DNA of 64,000 nt, taken from the NCBI RefSeq assembly GCF_008710145.1, contig NZ_VYKL01000015.1:767953-831952 (forward strand), read 5' to 3'. A model generated the notes under the pieces. That model had not been told where the DNA came from and ran no database searches. It saw nothing but the letters and a program-made list of their open reading frames with translations. Made by a program: the position numbers and the translations under genes. The stretch is from Niallia endozanthoxylica (GTDB lineage: Bacteria > Bacillota > Bacilli > Bacillales > Cytobacillaceae). Positions within the stretch are counted from its first letter, which is position 1. Each line of letters starts with the position of its first letter. Below are positions 26,973-37,354 of this stretch, one piece after another.

Positions 26973-26987
26973 AAGAACACCTCACAG

Positions 26988-27458
26988 TTATTTTACCTTC
27001 ACTATGATGGCATCCTTCCCAATCGCAGGCGGTTTATCAGCTTTCACCACACGTTTTCCTTCCATGATGTCTGAAAAGAAGCCATCCGATAATTCATACC
27101 CTATAATCGTTCCCGCTTCTTCCAGAAAATATACATCCTCTAAGAAACCAAGGCGCTCTCCTTCACTAGTCATCATCATTCTCCCGAGAAGCCGTCCTTG
27201 GTTCTCAAACGTGTATTCTTTCGGGTCTGTTAATGGTTCTAGAACTTCCCGGTCTTCAATCATAACCCCATCAAAGCCAAAAGAAGATACATCCTTCACA
27301 TTGATTTTATATGTTTTTTTTAAGAAAACGCCTTTTTTAATTAATAACCCTCTAACCATTCCATCATTAGATATATTTAAGTCACATATCTCACCTATTT
27401 TTGAACCTGTTTTCAGTTCAAACACAGGCAGCCCCTTTAATAATGAAAATGTCCGCAA
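26988..27458 (-). CDS. yrrD: PRC-barrel domain protein YrrD
   Basis: A 156-residue protein with two PRC-barrel-like repeats: SLLKGLPVFELKTGSKIGEI near the N-terminus and GRLLGRMMMTSEGERLGFLED in the second half. I chose a TTG start about 7 nt after AAGGGTGGG because B. subtilis YrrD starts at the equivalent RTFS segment; a longer frame to 27512 exists. Function unknown. It lies between recD2 and yrzR. Confidence 0.78.
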   Translation of the reverse strand: MRTFSLLKGLPVFELKTGSKIGEICDLNISNDGMVRGLLIKKGVFLKKTYKINVKDVSSFGFDGVMIEDREVLEPLTDPKEYTFENQGRLLGRMMMTSEGERLGFLEDVYFLEEAGTIIGYELSDGFFSDIMEGKRVVKADKPPAIGKDAIIVKVK

Positions 27459-27585
27459 AAGTAATCCCACCCTTCCGAACAATATTATTATGTGCTGATG
27501 TCCATAAAACATAAGAAGAAACGTTTTCCATTAGAAAAGGAAATTTGTGAATAATAAAGAGCATCCATACAGATACTCTTTTAAC

Positions 27586-30006
27586 CTACATATATTCATA
27601 AGGCGTCACATTTTCCATTCCAATCATTGGATCAACATTCATCATCATTTCTTCATAGGTTATTTCCCCCGTTTGAAGAGTTTCATCCATTAGTCCCTTT
27701 GTTGGCAATGGTTCCCTCATTGCTTCATTCAGTTCTATTTGAAGTTTTTCAGCTAAAGTGGTTTGCCGGGATTGTTCATCTGATCGCTCAACACCAAGTC
27801 TTAACGCCTCTTCTTCACCACAAAGGATTAAGAATTGTTTACTCCTTGTAATAGCGGTATAAATCAAATTCCTCTGCAGCATTCTATAATAGCTTTTCAC
27901 AATCGGCAAGATGACAATTGGAAATTCGCTTCCCTGTGATTTATGAACCGAGCAGCAGTAAGCAAGCGTGATTTGATTTAAATCCTGCCTCGTATAAGTA
28001 ATTTCGATCCCTTCAAAGGAAACCACAACCATATCCTGCTTTTCTGTATTTTCTTTTGCATAAAATACAGACACGATTTCACCCATATCACCATTAAAAA
28101 CATGCTTATCAGGCTGATTAACAAGCTGAAGTACCTTATCACCGACCCGATACTTTATATTCCCAAAAGCGAGCTCTTTTCGCGAACCATCCTTATTTCC
28201 ATTTAGTATCTCCTGAAGCATTTCATTTAGGCGGTCAATTCCTGCCGGTCCTTTATACATGGGTGCTAAAACTTGAATATCCCTTGGTGTGTACCCTTTT
28301 TTCTTAGCATTTAAGACTACCTTTTCAATGACATTGGCTATTTGCCCGGTTTGACAACGAAAAAAGGATCGATCGGCTTGCTGCACACTGACATCTTTCG
28401 GTAACTTCCCTTTTTTAATTTCATGAGCCAGTTCAATAATCGAAGAACCTTCTGCTTGGCGGTAGATATCTGTTAATCGAATCGTCGGAATCACATTGGA
28501 TTGAAGCAAATCCCTTAATACCTGCCCTGGGCCGACAGATGGAAGCTGATCCTCGTCCCCCACAAGAATAACCTGAATGTGATCAGGTAAGGCTTTAAAT
28601 AGCCGGTTTGCTAGCCAAATATCGACCATAGATGTTTCATCCACTATCAGGATTTTCCCTTCTAATGGATTGTCTTCATGATGATCGAAGCCCTCACTTC
28701 CATTCCATCCCAGCAATCGATGAATCGTCACGGCCGGAAGTCCAGTCGATTCAGTCATACGTTTTGCTGCACGGCCGGTGGGGGCAGCTAGTAAAAATGG
28801 AAATGGTTCATCTTTTTTATAGTCCTTAGGATCAAGCGAGCAGCCGTGAAGCTCTGCATATAATTCTACAATTCCTTTTATAACAGTCGTTTTTCCCGTA
28901 CCCGGACCTCCTGTTAATAATAACAGCGGAGACATCAAGGCTGTTTGAATGGCATCCTTTTGCGTTGGTGCATATTGAACACCAATACGTTCTTCTAATT
29001 GGCCAAGCGCCAGCAAGAACTCCGATTCAGGAAATTGGTCGGCATACTCGGTTTGCTTAAGAAGTTTTTTAATACTTGTTACAAGCCCCTTCTCGGAAAA
29101 ATAAAGATACGGCAGGTAAAACCTTTTTTCTTCAACAATAATTTTTCTTTCTTCTTCAAGCCTTGATAACTCATTTGTGATATCAGCAAATTCAATTTGG
29201 TCGCGCTTATTTTCTTCAAGCAGCTTTTGCACACTGACCAGCAGGTACTCAGCATCGACAAACACATGACCATTTTGCATGCATTCCTGCTCCAAAATAT
29301 ACAGACAGCCTGCTTTTATCCGGTCTGGATGACTGCCGGTAATTCCTTGCTGGTGTCCGAGTTCATCTGCACGAGCAAAGCCAATTCCCTCTACATCCTC
29401 AACTAGCTTATAAGGGTTCGTTTGAATGACATCTATCGTTAATTCTTTATAGACCTGATAAATTTTCATCGATAACTGTGGACCAAAGCCATATTGATTT
29501 AACGCAATCATCGCCTGCTCAAGACCTTGATGCTCCATCAGGGTATCATATAAATCCTTTGCTTTATCAGGCGGCAATTTGGGGACTTGTTCGAGCAGGG
29601 AAGGCTGATTTAAAATCCTTGTAATGGCATTTTCACCGAGCGTATCAACAATTTTCTCGGCGGTTTTCCTACCAATTCCCTTAAAGAGCTCACTTGAAAG
29701 GTAGGTAACAACGCCTTGCTTTGTTTGCGGCATATCTTTACGAAAATGTGTAGCATGAAATTGCAGGCCAAATTTTTGATGCTCTTTCATTTCACCATAA
29801 AAAATATACACTTCCTGCTCATGGATTCTCGGGAAATAACCTGTAATAACCGCTTCTTTATCATCATAATTTTCATTTGTTTCATCCACTCTAATTCTTA
29901 AAACGGTATATAAATTTTGTTCATTATGAAAAATCGTTACAATCGGTTTTCCTTTGATAAATTTTCCCTGTTCACCATATAAATCAAGTGAATCCTGCTT
30001 TTCCAC
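27586..30006 (-). CDS. recD2: ATP-dependent DNA helicase RecD2
   Basis: An 806-residue SF1B 5'-3' helicase (B. subtilis YrrC) acting in DNA repair and replication fork progression. An N-terminal OB-like region and helix-hairpin-helix segment (GIGRKTAEKIVDTLG, VEGIGFARADELG) precede the motor. Walker A is TGGPGTGKTT, Walker B-like DETSMVD, and motif VI lies in YTAITRSKQFL. The long N-terminal domain distinguishes RecD2 from RecD of RecBCD. Confidence 0.96.
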   Translation of the reverse strand: MEKQDSLDLYGEQGKFIKGKPIVTIFHNEQNLYTVLRIRVDETNENYDDKEAVITGYFPRIHEQEVYIFYGEMKEHQKFGLQFHATHFRKDMPQTKQGVVTYLSSELFKGIGRKTAEKIVDTLGENAITRILNQPSLLEQVPKLPPDKAKDLYDTLMEHQGLEQAMIALNQYGFGPQLSMKIYQVYKELTIDVIQTNPYKLVEDVEGIGFARADELGHQQGITGSHPDRIKAGCLYILEQECMQNGHVFVDAEYLLVSVQKLLEENKRDQIEFADITNELSRLEEERKIIVEEKRFYLPYLYFSEKGLVTSIKKLLKQTEYADQFPESEFLLALGQLEERIGVQYAPTQKDAIQTALMSPLLLLTGGPGTGKTTVIKGIVELYAELHGCSLDPKDYKKDEPFPFLLAAPTGRAAKRMTESTGLPAVTIHRLLGWNGSEGFDHHEDNPLEGKILIVDETSMVDIWLANRLFKALPDHIQVILVGDEDQLPSVGPGQVLRDLLQSNVIPTIRLTDIYRQAEGSSIIELAHEIKKGKLPKDVSVQQADRSFFRCQTGQIANVIEKVVLNAKKKGYTPRDIQVLAPMYKGPAGIDRLNEMLQEILNGNKDGSRKELAFGNIKYRVGDKVLQLVNQPDKHVFNGDMGEIVSVFYAKENTEKQDMVVVSFEGIEITYTRQDLNQITLAYCCSVHKSQGSEFPIVILPIVKSYYRMLQRNLIYTAITRSKQFLILCGEEEALRLGVERSDEQSRQTTLAEKLQIELNEAMREPLPTKGLMDETLQTGEITYEEMMMNVDPMIGMENVTPYEYM

Positions 30007-30050
30007 TCTTCTTTCCCCTCCTTGCCGTTTATGACTTTATTCTTATCCTG

Positions 30051-30707
30051 TTATTGACCTGCCTCTTCAATCAAACGTTTTCCGTGACCTGCTAATAGAT
30101 GATCCGGTTGAATTTCAAGTGCTTTTTCAAACATTTCTAATGCCTTTTCACCGTTTTCCTGAAAACCATATGCCACACCTAAATTATAAAAAGCATCTGC
30201 ATGCTGTTGGTCAATCTCGATACATTTCTCAAATTGCTTAATCGCTTCATCAATATATTGCTGATTCGCTAAACAAAGTCCGTATTGGAAAAAACCTTCT
30301 GCATCCTGTTCATTCAATTCCGTACATCTTTGAAAATAGGGAAGAGCTTTTAAAGGCTGTTCCAATGCCGCAAGGGACATACCCAGCATAAAAAAGTTAT
30401 CTGAAGAATCTAGTCCTTTTTTCATCGCCGTTTCAAACATGGTTTTCGCCTGATCGAATTGCTCATTCTCATAATAGACATTCCCTGCACTATAATAGGC
30501 GGCAGCTGCCTTTTCGTCTAACTCAATTGCCTTTTGGAAAAATTGAAGCGCTCTTTCTGTTTCACCAACAGCAGCCAGAAGATTGCCAAAGTTTATGTAC
30601 GAAACAGGTTCATTTGGAGTCTCTTCAATCGCCTCCATAAAAACCTTTGCTGCATCCTCCCACTTACCTTCCTGCATATATTGAATTCCTAGCTGATTTT
30701 TATCCAA
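30051..30707 (-). CDS. yrrB: Tetratricopeptide repeat protein YrrB
   Basis: A 218-residue protein made of about six TPR units (for example INFGNLLAAVGETERALQFF and YNLGVAYGFQENGEKALEMF). No enzymatic domain is visible. TPR proteins mediate protein contacts. It lies between recD2 and mnmA as in B. subtilis, where it has been structurally studied but its partner is unclear. Confidence 0.88.
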   Translation of the reverse strand: MDKNQLGIQYMQEGKWEDAAKVFMEAIEETPNEPVSYINFGNLLAAVGETERALQFFQKAIELDEKAAAAYYSAGNVYYENEQFDQAKTMFETAMKKGLDSSDNFFMLGMSLAALEQPLKALPYFQRCTELNEQDAEGFFQYGLCLANQQYIDEAIKQFEKCIEIDQQHADAFYNLGVAYGFQENGEKALEMFEKALEIQPDHLLAGHGKRLIEEAGQ

Positions 30708-30782
30708 AGTTCTTCACTCCGTTCGTATTGTTCAATAAAAAAGTATAGCATACTTCACCTCTTGATAAGAACTAGAACCATA

Positions 30783-30833
30783 AAAAAAGCGCCAAGCATC
30801 ACAGTTACACTGCGGATTCCTGGCACCTTTTAA
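30783..30833 (-). terminator. Terminator of mnmA
   Basis: On the minus strand GGTGCCAGG pairs with CTTGGCGCT around inner CAGTG/CACTG-type pairs, and the stem is followed by TTTTTTT. It ends the cysteine desulfurase-mnmA transcript. Confidence 0.7.
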
Positions 30834-30847
30834 AACAACCTTTCGTA

Positions 30848-31975
<1,128 letters not shown>

Positions 31976-31979
31976 TCAC

Positions 31980-33134
31980 CTATTTATTCGTTAATCTTTG
32001 TACAATTTTAGTCATTTCGTCTCCGACCTTTTTCATTTGCTCAACTGAATTCGATATGCCAAAGCTAAATCGAATCGAGTTCGTCAACTTATCAGATTTT
32101 TTTCCAAACATGCTGACAAGGACATGCGAAGGCTCAACTGCGCCAGCTGTGCAGGCAGACCCGCTTGATGCAGCAATCCCAGCTAAATCAAGATTAACTA
32201 AGAGCGCCTCCACATTGGTTCCAGGGAAACTGAGATTCAATACATGCGGTAATGAAGACTCAAGAGTTCCATTAATCGTACACACAATCTGATTAGTCTT
32301 TAGTGTGTCTATTATTGTCTCTTTATACAGCTTATACTGCTCCCTGCGTTTCTCTCTATCCTCTTCCATCAGCTTCACTGCTTCAAAGAAACCAATGATT
32401 GCCGGAACATTTTCTGTACCGGCGCGTCTTTTTCTTTCCTGGTCTCCCCCAAATGATTGCGGAGCCAGCTTCATTCCATTTTTTATATAGAGAAAACCAA
32501 TCCCCTTAGGCCCGTTTATTTTATGTGCAGATACGCTCAACAAATCCACTTTTAATTCATGAACATCTATCTTCTCCATCCCGTATGCCTGTACCGCATC
32601 CGTATGAAAAAGGGCTTGATGTCCAGTTAGTATCTGGCCAATTTCCGCAATTGGCTGGATGGTTCCTACTTCATTGTTCCCATACATAATGGTAACAAGG
32701 ATTGTATCATCTCTTAGTGATTTTTGAAAGTCTGTTATAGAAATGATTCCTGTTTCATCAACAGGTAAATAAGTAACCTCGTACCCTCTTTTTTCTAATT
32801 CTTCACAGGCATGCAAGACAGCGTGATGTTCAATTCTTGTTGTAATAATATGTTTTCCTTTATCCTTATTTGCTTCAGCAGCACCAAAAATAGCATAATT
32901 ATCAGCTTCCGTTCCGCCGCTCGTAAAGATTATTTCTGTTTCTGCGGCACCAATGCTTCGAGCAATACCAAACCGGGCTTCATCAACAATTTTCCTTACT
33001 TCACGCCCATAGGAATGAATACTTGAAGGATTACCGAAATGTGCTGCCATTGTACCTGCCATTTTTTCAATAACTGCCGGGTGCATGGGCGTTGTCGCCG
33101 CATGATCGACATAAATCCGTTCCAAATCTTTCAC
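31980..33134 (-). CDS. yrvO: Cysteine desulfurase (YrvO type), sulfur donor to MnmA
   Basis: A 384-residue class V aminotransferase-fold cysteine desulfurase. The PLP lysine lies in VSAHKINGPKGIGF and the persulfide cysteine in SGSACTAGAVEPSHVL, with the long loop typical of IscS-type enzymes. It is followed at once by mnmA. cymR, the cysteine metabolism regulator, lies upstream beyond a repeat. Confidence 0.93.
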   Translation of the reverse strand: MKDLERIYVDHAATTPMHPAVIEKMAGTMAAHFGNPSSIHSYGREVRKIVDEARFGIARSIGAAETEIIFTSGGTEADNYAIFGAAEANKDKGKHIITTRIEHHAVLHACEELEKRGYEVTYLPVDETGIISITDFQKSLRDDTILVTIMYGNNEVGTIQPIAEIGQILTGHQALFHTDAVQAYGMEKIDVHELKVDLLSVSAHKINGPKGIGFLYIKNGMKLAPQSFGGDQERKRRAGTENVPAIIGFFEAVKLMEEDREKRREQYKLYKETIIDTLKTNQIVCTINGTLESSLPHVLNLSFPGTNVEALLVNLDLAGIAASSGSACTAGAVEPSHVLVSMFGKKSDKLTNSIRFSFGISNSVEQMKKVGDEMTKIVQRLTNK

Positions 33135-33158
33135 CTTCTTACTAAATTCCTTTTACAT

Positions 33159-33300
33159 AAGCTTTGTTAGCGAACCATGTTAATAAGCCTGACTTTTGAC
33201 TCATCCGTGAGAAATATCCATTTCTCACACCTTTCAGCGCAGCTGAAAGGTTGCTTATCATTATGAAGTGAAAAATCAACGATGTTAATAAACAAAGCCT
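33159..33300. repeat. Dispersed repeat family A, copy 3 with terminal inverted repeats
   Basis: The 142-bp element is bounded by AAGCTTTGTT (33159-33168) and AACAAAGCCT (33291-33300), a 9/10 inverted match. Inside are TTTTGACTCATCCG, the hairpins GTGAGAAAT/ATTTCTCAC and CTTTCAGC/GCTGAAAG shared with copy 1; the third hairpin is lost. It ends exactly at the cymR stop codon (33301). Confidence 0.8.
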
Positions 33301-33720
33301 TTAAATATAAAACATGTAGGAATCAATTTCACCTTCATCTTTATGATTTGCTAAATCTTGGATTGTTGTATTATCAAGGACGTCTTTCACTGCATCCCTT
33401 ATTCTAATCCATAATGCCCGTTTCACCGGCTCTTCATCCTCGATTCCTTCGACAGGTGTAATTGGACCTTCTAGAACACGAATGATATCACCTGTTGTAA
33501 TATTGGATGGATCATCAGCTAAAATATAGCCTCCATATGCTCCGCGAACACTCCTCACTAATCCTGCATTCCTTAGAGGAGCAATTAACTGTTCTAAATA
33601 ATGCTCTGATAAATCATTTGCTTGGGCAATAGATTTTAATGAAACCGGTCCATCACCATATTTTTTTGCTAATTCAATCATAATAGTCAAGCCATAGCGT
33701 CCCTTTGTTGAAATTTTCAT
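33301..33720 (-). CDS. cymR: Rrf2-family regulator CymR
   Basis: A 139-residue Rrf2 winged-helix repressor, MKISTKGRYGLTIMIELAKK at the start with the recognition helix in SEHYLEQLIAPLRNAGLVRSVRG-type sequence (key residues L58-R67). It has no cysteines, so it cannot bind an iron-sulfur cluster like IscR. CymR with CysK represses sulfur and cysteine uptake genes in B. subtilis and precedes yrvO-mnmA there too. The 200-bp gap upstream is AT-rich and holds its promoter. Confidence 0.92.
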   Translation of the reverse strand: MKISTKGRYGLTIMIELAKKYGDGPVSLKSIAQANDLSEHYLEQLIAPLRNAGLVRSVRGAYGGYILADDPSNITTGDIIRVLEGPITPVEGIEDEEPVKRALWIRIRDAVKDVLDNTTIQDLANHKDEGEIDSYMFYI

Positions 33721-33921
33721 TTCCTAACACCTCTCTCAATATATTTCAATCAAATAACAGATAAGTATATGGATAAATGTCTTTATATGAAAACATAAAT
33801 GAATAGTACAAGATAAAAACATACTATTTAGATAAACTTTATCTATTATATCATATTATCCAATACCCTTGCACTTGCAGGCTTTCGCTTGATGTATGTT
33901 AGGATATGGCATCTCTAGCAG

Positions 33922-35223
33922 CTATTTCCCCTTTTTAAATTGTTCTAGTCTTTCATAAATCGCAGAAAATCTCTTTTCATCGCCGGCTTCAACCGGATGG
34001 TAATATTTTGTTCCTTTTAAATTGGATGGTAAATACTCTTGATTTACCCAGCCGCCAAAAGTTCCAATGGGATAATCGTGAGGATATTGATAGCCAACAT
34101 GACCAAGTGCCTTTGCACCTGAATAATGAGCATCTCGCAGATGTTTAGGAATCTCACCTACTTTTCCCGATCGAATCCCCTCTATCGCTGCATCTAATGC
34201 TTTATAGGCAGAATTTGATTTAGAGGATAAGCACATTTCTACCACTGCTGCGGCTAGCGGGATTCTTGCTTCAGGAAGACCGAGACGTTCTGAGGCTGTT
34301 ACGGCAGCCAGTACTCGCCCGCCAACATCGGGATTAGCAAGTCCGATATCTTCATAAGCAATCACGAGAAGTCTTCTATTAACCGATACTAAATCACCAC
34401 TTTCCAATAAATGTGCCAAATAATAAAGGGCTGCGTTCACATCACTGCCCCTGATGCTTTTTTGCAGACTAGATAGTAGGTTATAGTAGTGAGAGCCCTT
34501 TTTATCTCCATACACCCCTGCTTTTTTTATCATTCTATCAATTGTATCATTATGAATCTTATATGTATTCTCAGAGATATCAGAGGAATAGACGATGGAT
34601 TCAAGCATGGTAAGTGATTTTCGAGCATCTCCTGCTGCACCTTCAGCAATAACCTCAATTTGCTGTTCTGTAATGTCAATCGATAGGCTGCCAAGTCCCT
34701 TTTTCTCATCCTTTAATGCTCTTATAATTAGCTCTTTTATATCTTCCTTTGAAAGCCTTGTTAATTGCAGTATCTGCCCGCAGCGGCTGCGGATTGCGGG
34801 ATTTACATCATGGAAGGGATTTTCTGTTGTTGCTCCTATTAAGACAATGCTGCCATTTTCTACATGGGGGAGCAGATAATCCTGCTGCGCTTTATTAAAC
34901 CGATGAATTTCATCTAAAAAGAGAATCAGTTTTCCTGTTAATCTTGCTTCTTGGACTACCTCTTCAACATCCTTTTTCCCAGAAGTGGTTGCATTCAAAG
35001 CGACAAAGGGCAGTTTGGTCGTACCTGCAATCGCAAAGGCAAGCGAGGTCTTTCCGATTCCAGGCTCCCCATATAGCAGCATAGAAGGTACATAGCCTTT
35101 TTTAACCATTTTATATAAACTTGTATCTTTCCCAATAATTTCCTTTTGTCCGATGATTTCCTCGATTGTAGTCGGACGCATTCGAAAAGCAAGCGGTTCT
35201 CCGTTCAATCCTAAAACCCCCAT
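33922..35223 (-). CDS. rarA: Replication-associated recombination AAA ATPase RarA
   Basis: A 433-residue RarA/MgsA (B. subtilis YrvN) acting at stalled forks. Walker A is GEPGIGKTSLA, Walker B LFLDEIHRF, sensor 1 GATTEN, and the C-terminal tetramerisation domain contains DVNAALYYLAHLLESGD. I start at the ATG 10 nt after GAAGG; an in-frame TTG nine codons earlier lacks a site. Confidence 0.94.
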   Translation of the reverse strand: MGVLGLNGEPLAFRMRPTTIEEIIGQKEIIGKDTSLYKMVKKGYVPSMLLYGEPGIGKTSLAFAIAGTTKLPFVALNATTSGKKDVEEVVQEARLTGKLILFLDEIHRFNKAQQDYLLPHVENGSIVLIGATTENPFHDVNPAIRSRCGQILQLTRLSKEDIKELIIRALKDEKKGLGSLSIDITEQQIEVIAEGAAGDARKSLTMLESIVYSSDISENTYKIHNDTIDRMIKKAGVYGDKKGSHYYNLLSSLQKSIRGSDVNAALYYLAHLLESGDLVSVNRRLLVIAYEDIGLANPDVGGRVLAAVTASERLGLPEARIPLAAAVVEMCLSSKSNSAYKALDAAIEGIRSGKVGEIPKHLRDAHYSGAKALGHVGYQYPHDYPIGTFGGWVNQEYLPSNLKGTKYYHPVEAGDEKRFSAIYERLEQFKKGK

Positions 35224-35320
35224 TACATTTCTGCCTTCATTATAGACCAAAGTGTAGTGTCAGGCACTTATAATACACATTTCAGTCTAATTTGTACTTG
35301 GATGTATATTTTTAATGATT

Positions 35321-35385
35321 AGGCTATGTTAACGAATCCTGTTGATAAGCTAAATTTTGACTCATACGTGAGAAATAGATAAAGC
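35321..35385. repeat. Dispersed repeat family A, truncated copy 4
   Basis: AGGCTATGTTAACGAATCCT is followed by GTTGATAAGC, TTTTGACTCATACG and TGAGAAAT, then the match ends. It lies directly 3' of the ABC permease gene (stop at 35392) in the same orientation as the other copies. Confidence 0.7.
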
Positions 35386-35391
35386 TAATGA

Positions 35392-36351
35392 TTAAGAGGC
35401 TACATCCCTTTTCCCGAAAACAGTATAAGCTAAAGAAAGAAATAGAATAAAATAAATCAGCAGCACGAATAATGAAAATGGGAGAGTCATACCCTCTACC
35501 ATTGGTATTCCTGTGAAATACTGCATTAAATCCGTATTAGCAAATAATAGATATTTTGCCCATGAAAATTTCAGCGCAATCAATTGTGTCACTTGTCCTC
35601 CTGTAAACATCAGAAAAAGGGATAATCCTATTGCAAGTGAATTATTTCGAAAGACTGCAGAAATCATAAAAGCCATCGTTGCAAGCATAAACATATTAAG
35701 TGATTCCAAACCATAAAAAATGAATAAATGTAAAGGCATGCTTTGTTCTGTAATGGAGCCTTGATAATAACTTAAATAGGGAGTCGGATTTTCGGGAAAC
35801 CCGAACAGAACAGCACCTAGTATTGCTGAATAGCCAAATAAAATAAAAAGCATCAAGAAACCAAATACCAGTACCGTCATAAATTTAGTTCCCAATATTT
35901 TCGAGCGATTTATCGGTCTAATCAATAAGAGCTTGATGGTTCCCCAGTTAAATTCGCTTGCAACAATGCCAGCAGCAATGATGATTGTAAATAAACCAGC
36001 AAAATCAATCATGAATGAAGTATCTTTTACAAAGCTCCAAACCGAATATTCTTCATTCGGTGATATACGATGCTCCATTCTATATTCGTTGAGAGCAATT
36101 TGTCTTTCATAATACTGAACGGTGTTTTTGGATACCTTATCACCTGATTCTTCCATCTGCTTCCTTAGACTTTCATTCTCCAATAAGAGTCCCTGCTCCC
36201 AATTTTCATTATCTGGTACAGAACCGCCTTGTTCTTGGTATTTAATAAATGCGCCTGTTATCGTAACCATGAAGAGCAGAAGTCCAATCATGACATAAGT
36301 TCCCGGCCGTCGAAAGATTTTCATCCACTCATTTTTAATCAAATTAAGCAT
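35392..36351 (-). CDS. ABC-2 type transporter permease
   Basis: A 319-residue membrane protein with a first transmembrane helix after MLNLIKNEWMKIFRRPGTY, a large extracellular loop (about 40-105) and five more helices. The IVASEFNWGTIKLLLIRPINRSKIL segment is typical of ABC-2/BcrB-like permeases. Its start overlaps the ATPase gene by 8 nt, so the two form one exporter. Substrate unknown. The pair is not part of this locus in B. subtilis. Confidence 0.88.
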   Translation of the reverse strand: MLNLIKNEWMKIFRRPGTYVMIGLLLFMVTITGAFIKYQEQGGSVPDNENWEQGLLLENESLRKQMEESGDKVSKNTVQYYERQIALNEYRMEHRISPNEEYSVWSFVKDTSFMIDFAGLFTIIIAAGIVASEFNWGTIKLLLIRPINRSKILGTKFMTVLVFGFLMLFILFGYSAILGAVLFGFPENPTPYLSYYQGSITEQSMPLHLFIFYGLESLNMFMLATMAFMISAVFRNNSLAIGLSLFLMFTGGQVTQLIALKFSWAKYLLFANTDLMQYFTGIPMVEGMTLPFSLFVLLIYFILFLSLAYTVFGKRDVAS

Positions 36352-37270
36352 GAATATGCCCCTCCTTTCCCCTAGTTATTTCTAAAAAGCGATCCTCTAA
36401 TGTTTTTGTCACTTCCTGAACACTATAGATGTCGATTCGGTTATTAACTAATCCTGTAACAATTCCCGGCACCTGCTTTTTTGAAATCGTAAGAAGGATT
36501 CTACCATCCATTTGTTTTATTTCTATATCCGGATGGGCAGCTGTTATAACCTGTATGGCCCCTGCAGCATCATCTACTTCGAAAGCAACCGTATGCTCTG
36601 AACCTTCCATAAAGTGTTGAACAGGCTGGACATTGACGAGCTTTCCATCTTGAATAATAGCAATCCGGTCACACATCATTTCCATTTCAGCTAATAAATG
36701 ACTGGAGACGATGACAGCCATATTATTTTCTTTAGCAAGAAATCGAAGATGATCACGAATCTCTCTTATTCCAGCTGGGTCTAGGCCATTTGTCGGTTCA
36801 TCAAGAATTAATACATCTGGTTCATGCAGAAGGCTCTGAGCGAGTCCCAATCGCTGCCTCATTCCCAATGAATAAGTTTTTACTTTTTCATGAATCCGCT
36901 CAGTTAAACCTACTAACTTGACAACCTCATCAATTTTCTCCTTCGAGATAACGTTTGACATTCGGGCATAATGGATTAAATTCTGATAGCCACTAAGAAA
37001 TTTATACATTTCTGGATTCTCAACAATTGCTCCAATATGACGAATGGCTCGCTCAAAATCCTTTTTGATACTTTTACCCGCAATTTCAATATCACCTTCT
37101 GTTATTCCAATCAGACCAACCATCATGCGAATGGTCGTTGTCTTTCCTGCTCCATTTGGGCCTAAAAAACCAAAAACTTCTCCTTTATGTACCTCAAAGC
37201 TGATAGAGTCAATAATCTTCCTGCCCTTTATGACCTTTGTTACATCGTTAAGTTTAACTATCTCTGTCAT
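36344..37270 (-). CDS. ABC transporter ATP-binding protein (BcrA/CcmA-like)
   Basis: A 308-residue ATPase. Walker A is GPNGAGKTTT, the Q-loop region lies at GAIVENPEMY, the signature is YSLGMRQRLGLAQ, Walker B VLILDEPTNGLDP and the H-loop SSHLL. The C-terminal 80 residues form the usual accessory domain. Sequence type suggests export of a peptide or lipid-active compound, but no resistance determinant or two-component system is adjacent. Confidence 0.9.
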   Translation of the reverse strand: MTEIVKLNDVTKVIKGRKIIDSISFEVHKGEVFGFLGPNGAGKTTTIRMMVGLIGITEGDIEIAGKSIKKDFERAIRHIGAIVENPEMYKFLSGYQNLIHYARMSNVISKEKIDEVVKLVGLTERIHEKVKTYSLGMRQRLGLAQSLLHEPDVLILDEPTNGLDPAGIREIRDHLRFLAKENNMAVIVSSHLLAEMEMMCDRIAIIQDGKLVNVQPVQHFMEGSEHTVAFEVDDAAGAIQVITAAHPDIEIKQMDGRILLTISKKQVPGIVTGLVNNRIDIYSVQEVTKTLEDRFLEITRGKEGHIHA

Positions 37271-37322
37271 TTTTATATAAAACTCCTTTCACTGTATAAG
37301 GATGTTCATTTATTACAGCATG

Positions 37323-37354
37323 AAAAAAGACGCCAATAAACTTAAGCGTCTTTT
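37323..37354 (-). terminator. Terminator of tcdA
   Basis: AAAAAAGACGC pairs with GCGTCTTTT (37346-37354) across a 12-nt loop that contains the tcdA stop codon. On the minus strand the stem is followed by TTTTTTC. Confidence 0.75.

Noticed and set aside
27004..27498. 164-codon open frame on the plus strand
   Set aside because: It is the complement of yrrD, whose PRC-barrel sequence is conserved; no independent start signal.
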